From the NCBI GenBank assembly GCA_003427395.1, contig BFEA01000159.1, positions 618,252 through 641,172 on the forward strand: a stretch of DNA of 22,921 nt, given 5' to 3'. The first letter of the stretch is position 1. The number at the start of each line of letters is the position of its first letter. Source of the stretch: Chara braunii. Taxonomy: Eukaryota; Streptophyta; Charophyceae; Charales; Characeae. The position numbers were made by a program, and so were the translations under genes. The notes under the pieces are model-generated. The model had not been told where the DNA came from and ran no database searches. It was given only the letters and a program-made list of their open reading frames with translations. Shown here piece after piece: positions 8,988-17,984 of the stretch.

Positions 8988-9420
8988 ATGACTTGAGTTG
9001 GTCTGAGGGAATTGTGGACCGACATGAGGAGTGAACAATCAAAACAAGATGCATCGTCAAGATCAAGATCTAGCGGTGGAAAATATAGCACTACTACAGC
9101 AAGTAGGGGTAAGGTGAGAAGGTTTCAGAGAAAAAGGAGAGAAGGAAATGAAGGAGGGAGGTCTACATTGCGGTCCATGATATCTCGGAGTATCCAAGTA
9201 AGAGAAAATAGAGTCTTAAGAGACTCTATGAAGCAAAAGGGCTGCGAAAGAAAAATATGAGCAAGGGGGTTGGAAATTGAGACTAACGGAGGAAAAATGG
9301 AGCCCCCATCGGCTTGGGGGTGTCATTATTGTACTCCGAGAAATAACGGACAACAACTTGATCTAGATCAAGATTCATGACCGAAAAAAAATGTCAACAA
9401 CAGTTTGAAACTTGTCACAT
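8988..9420 (+). repeat. block X, copy 2
   Basis: Diverged direct copy of 7485-7945, about 1.5 kb apart. The hairpin here is CCCCCA/TGGGGG (about 9304-9321), so its arms have changed on both sides relative to copy 1. Confidence 0.65.
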
Positions 9421-9610
9421 GAGAAAAAAAAAAAAGAAAAAAAAAAAAAGGAGGGAAAAGAGAGAGAATAAGACAAAGGGAAAGAAAATAGTGGAAGGAA
9501 AAAGACTGGTCAATTGGAACTCACACAGTAGGAGCTGACGGATCCCCACTGTGACCTCACTACTCCGGATATAGTGGAGGATAATCCGGACTAAGGAGAT
9601 AAAGCCCTTG
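9421..9610 (+). repeat. block Y-like, degenerate copy
   Basis: It starts with two A-runs (9424-9435, 9437-9449), then CACAGTAGGAGCTGAC..CCACTGTG..TCCGGAT, which loosely follows the start of block Y. As in copy 1, it directly follows block X. Confidence 0.4.
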
Positions 9611-11079
9611 AGGCCATAACTCGACAAAATTTGAATTAAAAAAAAAAGGTAAAAAAAAAAAACAAAAGAGAGTTCAACTTGGCCGGTTTTTTTTTGGGTA
9701 TTAGATGATTTATGAAAGAGATGAAATGACCGTTTTTTATGAGGTCAACTCAAAAGGCCAACTCCGGAATGAGTTGGTAGACAAAAATGAAAAAAAAAAA
9801 AAAAAAAAAAAAACAGAATGATACATTTGAAATAAAACTTGAGGCCAAATGCAACCAAAACTGAAAAGGGGGGTCATGTGGCTCAAATATAAAGCAAGGA
9901 TCACGTGTGGGTAGCTCAGATTAATTATGGCCTTGGATCTCAGACAAATCCAAGGCAAAAAAGGCATAGAGATACAATGAGGTACCTCTGCCCACCCAAA
10001 TTGAAGTTTAATTCGTAAAAATCGAGGAAAAGACTCGTAAGGCCTTTTTTTTTTAAACAAGGGCGCCCCTTGAATATTCGAAATCATGAGGCAGCAAATG
10101 AAGATGAAAATGAGGCCTAGGATGGCCACAAAGGTAGTCCAAGTTCGTACCAATCACTCGGACTTCATGCACTTTACCAAAATAAGGTTCGGATGCTTCT
10201 TGAGACGCTCAGTAGTGAAAGGAGGCATTGGGGGTACCTCGGCTCACCTTCGGCACTCGGAAAAGGCCCAAGGGGCGGCCGAAGTATTGTGCCCCGTCTA
10301 TTTAAGTTGGGGAAGCAGTCCACCACACACACATTTGCATGTGGCAAATACATGTTGAGTGAATGAGCTCAAGAGAGCACTAGACTCAATCGGAGTAAGA
10401 AGAGGGGAACTGGTGTCAGTATGAGAGTTTGGGGGAGACAATAGGCCAGTGGGAGGAGCTACAGAGGCAAGTGGAAGTGATGCTGACATAGGGGGGTGAT
10501 CCACCATAGCCCTCAAACTGTGAGAAAGAGAGGAAGGCTCTTAGCCCTACTAGAGGGGAGAACTTCATAGCCTTATTGATAAGAGTTTGTCATAGCTAGA
10601 GAAAGACTAAGAAAAAGAAAATGATTGGGGTTTGAAGGAGAAGGAAGTCATAGCCAGAGGACAAGTGTGCGAAGGAAGAGAAAACTGCATCAAGATTGAC
10701 ATCTCAATACCATTATACTAGAAGAGTTGAGTGGCAAAATTAGATGGTGCTTTCTTTCTTCATTGCCTTCCTCTTCTTTTTTTTCTTATTCTTCTTCTCC
10801 TTCGATTTCTTAGCGAAAATCGCCAAGGTGGTGGGTGGTCCCTGGAGATCTTGGATCTCACAGGTTTGCCCCCACTTCAATGTAATGGGAGGACAAAGAA
10901 AAATCTTCGGGACCCCCGTGACTCTAAACGTCAGTGTAGTGAAGAAATTATTTTTTTTCGATCGTTTTCTCCTTCAAGAAATGTTTTTGAAATAGCTGCA
11001 GTTTTTTCTCTACGTGAGTATGAAGCGCTGCTGGTTTTCTAGGTAATTGTGTTCTTTCTTTGCCGGATTTAGAAAATTA
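9611..11079. other. no recognisable gene; possible old LTR-like or promoter sequence
   Basis: The stretch contains a 24-base A-run (9790-9813), a CTTCGGC...GCCGAAG inverted pair (about 10247-10284) and CTATTTAAG near 10300, which resembles a TATA box. A minus-strand frame (9737-10153) starts with a hydrophobic, signal-like segment but runs through the A-run as poly-Phe, so I do not call it a gene. T-rich tracts occur near 10770-10800. Confidence 0.4.
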
Positions 11080-11164
11080 AAGAATATGAAAAAAATGTTT
11101 TTTTTTTTTGTTGTACCAGCAGATAATCGCACTGGGCTACACCCTCCAATAAACTAGGCGTAAC
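11080..11164 (+). repeat. partial copy C of the retroelement direct repeat (left piece)
   Basis: From the A/T-rich lead into CCAGCAGATAATCGCACTGGG and ACACCCTCC, this aligns with the first 80 bases of the direct repeats at 12409 and 17102. It is interrupted at 11165 by the hAT-like element and appears to resume at 12398-12412. Confidence 0.45.
11157..11164 (+). repeat. 8-bp target-site duplication, left copy
   Basis: GGCGTAAC is identical to 12390-12397. The preceding A is shared too. Confidence 0.75.
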
Positions 11165-11219
11165 CTGCATAGCACGGCGAACATGTTCGCGGCCCTTCGC
11201 GTTCGGGCGAGCACGTTCT

Positions 11220-11237
11220 CCCGTTCGCGCGAACGGG
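11220..11237. repeat. 18-bp perfect palindrome in the transposon left end
   Basis: CCCGTTCGCGCGAACGGG is its own reverse complement. It is flanked by weaker inverted ACGTTCT/AGAACACGTT arms. Confidence 0.95.
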
Positions 11238-11372
11238 TCGAGAACACGTTCACGAGAACGTATTTTCGAGGCTGGCGAACAGGGTTCGCCTGGGCCGGTA
11301 CTGGTCGCCGGCGGGACTTTGAAGGGACTTGGGGGAGCGTCGGTGGTTGTCTTTGGGGTGGGGATGGGCATA

Positions 11373-11398
11373 TGTGTGTGTGCGTGTGTGTGTGTGTG

Positions 11399-11440
<42 letters not shown>
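11373..11440 (+). repeat. (TG)n microsatellite
   Basis: TG repeat with a TGCG interruption and one TT slip, inside the hAT-like element. Confidence 0.97.
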
Positions 11441-11444
<4 letters not shown>

Positions 11445-11582
11445 TGTCATATTTGCTATCCACTAAAAAAAACATGATTGTGCCAGACTTTTTCGTCGGA
11501 CTTGCACCGACTTATCAGGAGGTTGAACCACAACAGTCTGCCCAGGATGGGTTCAACGGTGCTTATGTCATCATGACTTTCT

Positions 11583-11698
11583 GTGGGAGGACACTCTGAC
11601 AGCCGTGGGAGGACACTCTGACAGCCATGGGAGGACACTCTGACATTTTGTGGGAGGACACTCTGACATCCATGGGAGAACACTCTCACAGGTTGTCC
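11583..11698 (+). repeat. 22-25-bp tandem repeat, about five copies
   Basis: The core GTGGGAGGACACTCTGACA recurs with variable GCC/TTTT/TCC spacers. The last copy is diverged (GAGAACACTCTCACA). Confidence 0.9.
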
Positions 11699-11904
11699 AT
11701 GCTTTGTTTGGCTGTGCAGGCCCAAACTTGTTGCTGCGAAGGCACCAAGCCAGGAGTATTGTCTACGTTCATTTCATGTTGTAATGAGTCCCTGTCTCCG
11801 ACGTTGTGAAGTATGCGGAGCCCTTCACTGAGGATTGTTGTATTTTCCATTTTACTTCTTAGAAAATACGGACAAAGATTTTAGTAGCATTTGGTTATTC
11901 ATTG

Positions 11905-11985
11905 TTTTTTGGGGAATAGGGGGAAAATAAACTTTAAGGAGTACTGTCTTTTGGGAAATAGGGGAAAAAAAAACTTTCAGGAAAT
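11905..11985 (+). repeat. 42-bp duplication
   Basis: GGGAATAGGGGGAAAA and GGGAAATAGGGGAAAA each lead into AAACTTTMAGG. There are two copies, diverged by a few substitutions. Confidence 0.7.
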
Positions 11986-12027
11986 CGGGAAGTGGGGTAT
12001 GGGTTCAGTGTGTTTGTGTGTGTGTCA

Positions 12028-12041
12028 CGTAAATAAAGCCC

Positions 12042-12130
<89 letters not shown>

Positions 12131-12141
12131 TGTGTGCCTGC

Positions 12142-12204
<63 letters not shown>

Positions 12205-12224
12205 AGACGAGGGCTCTATTTACG
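12028..12224. repeat. long inverted repeat with TG and AC arms
   Basis: CGTAAATAAAGCCC followed by a TG tract (12047-12136) is mirrored by an AC tract (12143-12199) followed by GGGCTCTATTTACG. The unique flanks are inverted copies of each other with few mismatches. The whole could fold into a hairpin or cruciform with a stem of roughly 70-80 bp, depending on register. Confidence 0.85.
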
Positions 12225-12328
12225 ATTCACGACTCTTAGAGCAGGGGCAGGGGTTCAGGAACACAGGCCTATGCCCCATGACCCCTAAAACAAAAAAAAA
12301 AAGTCCGCGTTCGCCAGATTTTCATGCC

Positions 12329-12369
12329 CGAACACGTTCAGGCGAACGTGTTCGCGTTCGCTGGCGAAC
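12329..12369. repeat. two hairpins in the transposon right end
   Basis: CGAACACGTTC, a 4-base loop and its exact complement form an 11-bp stem (12329-12354). GTTCGC TG GCGAAC follows at 12356-12369. These mirror the GTTCGC-rich left end. Confidence 0.85.
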
Positions 12370-12389
12370 ACGAACGACGTGCAACGCAA

Positions 12390-12397
12390 GGCGTAAC
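12390..12397 (+). repeat. 8-bp target-site duplication, right copy
   Basis: GGCGTAAC, identical to 11157-11164. Confidence 0.75.
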
Positions 12398-12408
12398 TCT
12401 TTTTTTTT

Positions 12409-13063
12409 GGGTAGACCCGACATTTTAAAAACGGGTTTTTGGGGCGCCAGCAAATAACCACAGTGGGTTGCATCCTCTCACGGGCTGGACACAACTCTAC
12501 TGTTTTTTCTAGGTATTTTTTGGACACCGAGTAGCTAACCGTTGGGGTACAGTGGCCTCACTGTCACTATATCAGCAACATCCATGAGGTGATTGGCCTC
12601 TTGTGCGCTGCCTCTGAAGGAGTGGTGGGTGTTGCTGAAGTATCTTGTCACTGAGTCGACGCCAGGGTAATTGACACTTTGCTACGATCGCTATGATGGA
12701 TGGGAACATAATGAGGCTCAAGGATCGGACCGACCGGAAGTGGCAGGATTATGGATGTCAAGATGGGAATGAGCATGGGAGGAAGCAAGGAAAGGATACA
12801 GGGAAACGGGGAAGGGATTGTAAGACGACATGATGGATGTGATATATATTTAGTGAGAGGACTTGTTTTCTCACTAATTCGGAGGTGAAGGCCCTCTTGA
12901 AGAGACCTATATACGCACAGGTCGAAATGCGTCGAGGGGTATGCCGCATGCGTAATTTGGGAATGGTGTTTTGGCTCTGTAGTGACTATTTGTAGGAAAA
13001 AGGTGTGTTCGTGCTTGCCCTCTATTGTACAAGGCTTATCTAATGTTTTTCGCCCTTAATTTT
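12409..13063 (+). repeat. retroelement direct repeat, upstream copy (A)
   Basis: About 655 bp colinear with 17102-17767, matching at roughly four bases in five by eye. Landmarks: GGGTTTTTGGGGCGCCAGC near the start, CGTTGGGGTACAGTG, TGAGGTGAT, GAGTGGTGGGTG, a conserved stem-loop at 12850-12877, CCGCATGCGTAATTTGG and CCTTAATTTTT at the end. It does not start TG or end CA, and no flanking duplication was found, so it may be a terminal repeat of the Penelope type rather than a classical LTR. Confidence 0.8.
12850..12877. repeat. conserved stem-loop in direct repeat A
   Basis: TTAGTGAGA and TCTCACTAA form a perfect 9-bp stem around a GGACTTGTTT loop. Copy B has the same structure at 17555-17582. 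Confidence 0.85.
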
Positions 13064-13525
13064 TGAAAAGGCATGACAATCAACATGTTCTTACCGTGAG
13101 AGTGGTTGCGTGGTTATCAACAACTATTTGGTAGCGAGGAACCGTGCCTTGGAAGTAGGTGGAAGTAAGAACTGAGTCTGTGGAGGAATTGAGCAAGGGA
13201 GAGAAGATCGTGAACTTCAAGGCGTTTGCGGATCTTTAGGGATCTATTGGGATTGAGGAGGCTTCGACATGTCCTCAAGCCGATGGTCGGGAGTATTTTC
13301 TGGCGTATGATTGTACCTAATATACATAGTGGTCATATTAGGCAAAGTGTAGTTGAGTACTTAGGGCCATGCGAAAGGGCAAGACGAGGACGTAGGATTT
13401 ATAAGATGAAGGTTGTGTCGACGATTAGTAAGATATTTCGGGATGACGATTGAGTGACACTGTGCAATATCGCTCGTTAGATTCTCGAAGTATTGATATC
13501 AGTACGTCTATCTAAATAGCGAAAA
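13064..13525 (+). other. 5' leader region of the retroelement, no intact frame
   Basis: Lies between the upstream direct repeat and the first retroelement ORF. A 75-residue frame (13226-13453) is basic, with RRGRRIYK, and may be a remnant. No clear domain is visible. Confidence 0.35.
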
Positions 13526-14515
13526 ATGTCTGAGATGGGTGGAATGGGCATGGGGGGTCACGAAATGATTGGCGTGAACTTGGGCGGCCACGGAATGTCG
13601 AGGGTAAACATGGGTGATCACAGGATGGTGGCAGTGCACATGGGGAATCCGAATGCAACTCCTCTTGGTGTTGTCGGCCAGAACTCAATTTCACCAAACA
13701 GTGTTCCTCCATCTCTATATGAGGTGGTAACATGTTTTATATGCGGGAAGAATTGGCACTTCGCCCGTAAGGGCCGTAACTGCTGGCAAACGACGAGCAA
13801 ACCAAAGGTGAAAGATGATAATACTAAGATGAAGGAGTTTATGCGTAGGATTGTGCAGAGGGAGAGCGAAGAACGGGAAAGGAAGCAACGGGAGGCAAAA
13901 GAGGCAAAAGAGAGGAAAAAAGAGGAGAGAAAGTAGCCTCGGGGCGATAAGATTCGTGAAGAGGAAGTTAAGGAGGCGAAGATCGAGGCAAACATCATAT
14001 GCATTTTGTCGCTGCGGCGCGAACAAGTGATGATAGTTGCTGCCCCCCAACCAGCACTAGAACCAAAGAAGCCTTCGCCACGATTAAAGGCTCGCATGTT
14101 GAGGGTGATCAGGAACCACATCGCCGGTTCAGATGATGATAGTGATGTAGTAAGGGTGGAGGCGGATCGACTTATTGATACCCTGGAGAATTGGAAGAAA
14201 GGTAGGAAGAATAGTGGTATGAGTCGTGCAACGATTATCTGCATAACAACGAAGAATCCCCTTACGAGGAGAGGAAAACCTAGCGAGGCAGAAGATGGTT
14301 TTGTTACTATGGTGAAAGTCTGTCGTGATGAAGGATCAGGTGAAGGCCTCATCGAGTATACACTAACTCAGACGAGACAGTTGAGTGGTTTGAAGGCAGC
14401 AGAGGTGAGGAAGTTGTGCAACCGAGAAGGTGTAGAATATGTGGTAAAGGATCACACGATTGATGAGTTGGTTCACGGTCGGACCAGATTGGCATACGAA
14501 GGCTTCTTCGAATGA
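13526..14515 (+). pseudogene. retroelement ORF with zinc-knuckle-like motif, one internal stop
   Basis: A single frame from ATG 13526 to TGA 14513-14515 is broken only by TAG at 13934-13936, giving about 329 codons. Order: a Met/Gly/His-rich N-terminus with three copies of a ten-residue unit (residues 10-39), a C-X2-C-X4-H-X7-C motif (residues 70-86) resembling a retroelement zinc knuckle but with a longer last gap, a charged Glu/Lys/Arg coiled-coil stretch ending at the stop, then a second part with KARMLRVIRNHIAG and a C-terminal helix pair (LKAAEVRKLCNREGVEYVV) resembling a SAP-like nucleic-acid-binding fold. It precedes an RT remnant, so a gag-like RNA-binding role is likely. A minus-strand frame overlaps it as a shadow. 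Confidence 0.6.
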
Positions 14516-14689
14516 AACGGGACAACCACACCGATGTTAAAGCGGGGGGTTGAGGATATCAAGACTACATAAGGGTGTACGAGGTAATATTGTCGCGTGT
14601 TGTGACTGTTCGGTTTTGAGAACTTATGGGAAGAAGGAAGAAAAGGGAAACTGGTAACGTACAACCGATATAAATCAAGGATGAGGAGA

Positions 14690-17170
14690 ATGAGATGACT
14701 CTTCCGTTCTTACTTTTGGCAGTAAGAGGGCGGTTTAGGAAAATGCTAAGGTTCATTGATCCTAACCGTAGTGATGTGAAGTTGTAGGAAGTTGTACGTC
14801 GGTTGTACAAATGGAGGATCATAACGAGCTGGGAAGAGCAGGTGAGATGCGGGATGTATGGGAACGGTGGGAACGCGCCGGAACTGCATTCCCGGCTGAG
14901 GTTCTTCGGATGGAGAAGCTACGTAGTGTTGCCAATGTCTCCCTATGTCTAAGACGGTCTAGAGTTAGAGCAAGACTATGATACATAGGTTTTCCTCATC
15001 ACTGACTACCATCCGATGAAAGAGGCGTTGCACACAAAAACGACAGAGTATGAATAATCACAACACTGACGGTAAGCATTATTCGGGAGGGATTGTGATT
15101 TTTATGCCTCTCTTCTTACACTCCTCGATAAGCTGGAATGGGTTAGGAAGGAAATCAACATCACATCAGAAGTTAGGGAAGTGTGGATACGATCCTGGAG
15201 AGTGGTACATAAGAAATATGTTGACACTATAATTGTCACTAGTACGAGGAAAAAACTGAGAGATGCGAGGGTCGATATTGAGGTCGGGGGCAGGTTCCGG
15301 ATTATCAAGATCGTTGTGACAACAACATGAGCACAACGCAATAAGAGACTGCTGAGGGACTGGATCGCGCAACCCTGGCGGGTAAGGCTGATTTACAAAT
15401 TTAGTAAAAAAAAGTTGGTGGCTCTATATAGGACAACTTGACTGTTCTCGAGAAAAAGCACAAGGTGCTTCCTTTCACAGAAGTTGGCACGCATCATGGG
15501 GGACAAGTTTGGAGTGGAAATCCAAAGGAAAGTGATCAGTAAGGTTCCATTCTCAACGCAGGTCGATATGCGTGCAATCAAGGACTTGGTCGTGAAGGTA
15601 ATCTCGATCTCTTGTCAGGAAGTGTACATCCGGTCACTCGTGGTAGAGAGGCAGAGGATTATAAAACTTAAGAGTAGAATTGTGGCTAGTATTATTCACA
15701 ATTATAGACAAGTTCTAGAGAAACAACTAGAAATATGCAGATGTGTAGACTTGCGTTTGGATCGTTTTCAAGGACATGTGCGCGTGAGATTAGATGATGT
15801 TGAGGGTGTGGACAATTTTGTCTGCAACTCAAGGAACACTACCTGTGGAAAAACCCTCACTGCGTTCAAACTGATGAAGACGATCTACCATGCCCTTCCT
15901 AGACGATGAAGGGCCACCATGTTGTAACTGGTCGATCATTAAATTGGACGATGTCTCAACATTGGGATTAAGAAGGCAGGTGCGCTCACTGAACTGCAAA
16001 TGTTACGCCAAGTTCAGGATCCTCGGGATTTGGTTCTTGTCCCGTTGGATAGGAATCCAAGTGCCATGCTAGTCATTTGTCCGGTTCTTTACATGCACGC
16101 CTTCCGATTGACTTTTTGCTGGAACCCAGGCTTCTGTTCTCCGAAGGAGTCGGAAACACGGATAATGGCGTTGTCGAAGAATGCGTACCTGGAAGTAGGA
16201 CTGTTGCCAGTTGCCATGTGGCATACATGTGGAAAATTGGGTAGAGTGCATGTTATACCGAAGGATAAAGACCATGAGAGGTGGCGACCTATCTCCCCCT
16301 CGTGGTCTGAAGACTCTGAATCATCTCGCACGACCAGCGCCTAGTTGGGGAGGGCGCTTTAATATATGTTATTGTGCCTTCCTCGAAGCTGGCATTTCAG
16401 TCTTAGATCCACTAGTGATCTCAAGGAGGAAATAACCAGGGCTATTACAACTTTGAAGTGCACTGGTGGCAGGGTCGAGGCCAAAAACTTTAGCATTGAG
16501 GACATGTTTGCGAAGTTAACCCATGATGACATCGCTCCGTCTGTTATGTGGCTCGTGCGGGTTCACGAGAGGAGAGGGTTAGTATCGGTCAAGAAGAACA
16601 TTCGGGGGAAAGTGTACAAGATGTCCAAGACGACAATAATAAAACATGGATTTGTGGTTTTGTCCTTTGAAGACCTGATCACATTGCTTAAGTATGAACT
16701 CATACACACATACACAATATGTGACGGGTAGGTGTACCAACAAGTGTTTGGGATCCCCATGGGTAAGCATTCATCTCTAGCACTAGCGAATCCATTGTGC
16801 ACGAGGCAGAGTATGATTTCTCACAAGCCTTGGGCAGGGTCGTTGTTTCGTTGCGGTGGATAATGTCACAATTCTTGTATCTTATCAATGCGGTAAAGGT
16901 GACAGCACCTGGAAGGCGATACGAATTTTCAAGCAGTTTGACCACGCACATCCACGGACACAGATGTTGGTTCGTGGGGATGATGGACATAATGCATGGG
17001 ATTTTCTGGGATGCAACGTGTTATTGGTCCCATATCCGCCTGTGATTCATGTGTTTTCCCGGATAAAGAATCAGGCATGGTTATCTGCTGGTACAAAAAA
17101 TGGGTTGAGTCGACGGTTAAAAAATGGGTTTTTAGGGCGCCAACAAACAACCACAGTGGGTGGCACCCTC
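14690..17170 (+). pseudogene. decayed reverse transcriptase of a retroelement
   Basis: RT copies RNA to DNA for element mobility. From about 14,700 to 16,795 one frame (position 1 mod 3) carries nearly all conserved stretches, with about a dozen nonsense codons. Seen in order: YGNGGNAPELHSR, GHVRVRLDDVEGV with NSRNTT (about 15770-15840), LVPLDRNPSA, FCWNPGF, GRVHVIPKDKD followed by RWRPISPS (16240-16300), the motif A region FSIEDMFAKL (16489-16518), QVFGIPMG (about 16741-16764), then after shifts VDNVTILV (motif C) and WDFLGC. The GIPMG and IPKDK..RWRPI motifs are RT hallmarks. The motif A Asp seems to be Ser and the second motif C Asp is Asn, so it would be inactive. The clade is uncertain; I see no GIY-YIG, integrase or RNase H domain before the downstream repeat. 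Pattern resembles RT ORFs I associate with Chara. Confidence 0.68.
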
Positions 17171-17767
17171 TCACGAACTGGGCACAACTCTACTGGTTTT
17201 TTTTTTTTTTTTTTTTTACACTAAGTAGGTAACCGTTGGGGTACAGTGACCTCACTTTCACTATATCAGCAGCACCCATGAGGTGATCAACCTCTTGTGC
17301 GCTGCTTCGGAAGGAGTGGTGGGTGCTGCTAAAGTATCTCGTCGTTGAGTCGGCACCAGGGTAACTCTACACTTTGCTACGATGACTATGATGGATGAGA
17401 ACATGATGACGCTCAAGGAGCGGACCAACTGGAAGTGAAGGGATTGTGGATGTCGAGGTGGGAATGAGCATGAGAGAAAGTTAGGAAAGGATAGAGCCTC
17501 ATAGAGGAAAACGGGGAAGGGATTGTGAGATGACATGATGAATGTGATATATAGTTAGTGAGAGGACTTGTTCTCTCACTAATTCGGAGGTGAAGGCCAT
17601 CTCGAAGAGACTTGTATACTCGCAAGTCGATATGCATCGAGGGATATGCCGCATGCGTAATTTGGTAACGGTGTTTGGCTCTGTAGTGACGATTTGTAGG
17701 AAAAATGTGTGTTTCTGCTTGCCCTCCATTGTATTGGGTTTACCTGATGTTTTCTGCCCCTTAATTC
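17102..17767 (+). repeat. retroelement direct repeat, downstream copy (B)
   Basis: Partner of 12409-13063 in the same orientation, 4.7 kb apart. It carries a 21-base T-run (17197-17217) and a short insertion near 17494-17503 relative to copy A. The decayed RT frame runs directly into its start. Confidence 0.8.
17555..17582. repeat. conserved stem-loop in direct repeat B
   Basis: TTAGTGAGAG and CTCTCACTAA form a 10-bp stem with a GACTTGTT loop. Compared with copy A the loop-closing pair differs, and the stem is kept. Confidence 0.85.
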
Positions 17768-17984
17768 TTCTCCGACTTCACTTCCTTCTTTTCCTTCTCC
17801 ATTTTCTCCTCTTCACCCTCTTTCCCCCTCTCCGACCCCCACCCCTCTCTCTGTAACTAACATTCCAAGTATGGGAAGAGTAGGTAGTAGCGCCCCAGCT
17901 AGAGATTATCCCCATTTAGTCCATTGCCCAATTTTCTTGTAAATCGTCATTTTTTGTTTTTGCCTCAACTGTCTTTAGGAGAGT
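17768..17984 (+). repeat. polypyrimidine tract and satellite lead-in
   Basis: From about 17768 to 17855 the plus strand is almost pure C and T, a potential triplex-forming tract directly after direct repeat B. The remainder is unremarkable and leads into the satellite array. Confidence 0.75.

Larger units (their letters stand above)
11165..12389. mobile_element. hAT-like non-autonomous transposon, about 1.2 kb
   Basis: It is bounded by a perfect GGCGTAAC duplication. The first 26 bases and the reverse complement of the last 26 (TTGCGTTGCACG at the outer end) agree at about 19 positions, with GCACG and TGTTCGC conserved. Both ends carry dense GTTCGC/GCGAAC motifs and short palindromes, likely subterminal transposase-binding repeats. 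The interior has no transposase. It holds TG microsatellites, a 22-25-bp tandem repeat and a long TG/AC inverted repeat. The superfamily is inferred from the 8-bp TSD and subterminal repeats. Confidence 0.62.

Noticed and set aside
9737-10153. Minus-strand frame with a hydrophobic signal-like start
   Set aside because: It runs through a poly-A tract as poly-Phe and has no recognisable domain.
10731-11042. 103-residue plus-strand frame with a hydrophobic start
   Set aside because: The hydrophobic stretch comes from a T-rich tract, and an overlapping second frame has the same property. No domain is visible.
11891-12457. 188-residue frame containing long Cys-Val and Thr-His runs
   Set aside because: Translation of the TG and AC microsatellites.
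13129-13139. TGGTAGCGAGG as a tRNA primer-binding site
   Set aside because: It lies about 65 bp beyond the direct repeat rather than adjoining it, and I could not match it to a tRNA 3' end.
13618-14352. 244-residue open frame on the minus strand, the longest in the window
   Set aside because: It is antisense to the zinc-knuckle retroelement ORF, is Ser/Phe/Leu-rich, and shows no domain. The plus strand carries the recognisable motifs.
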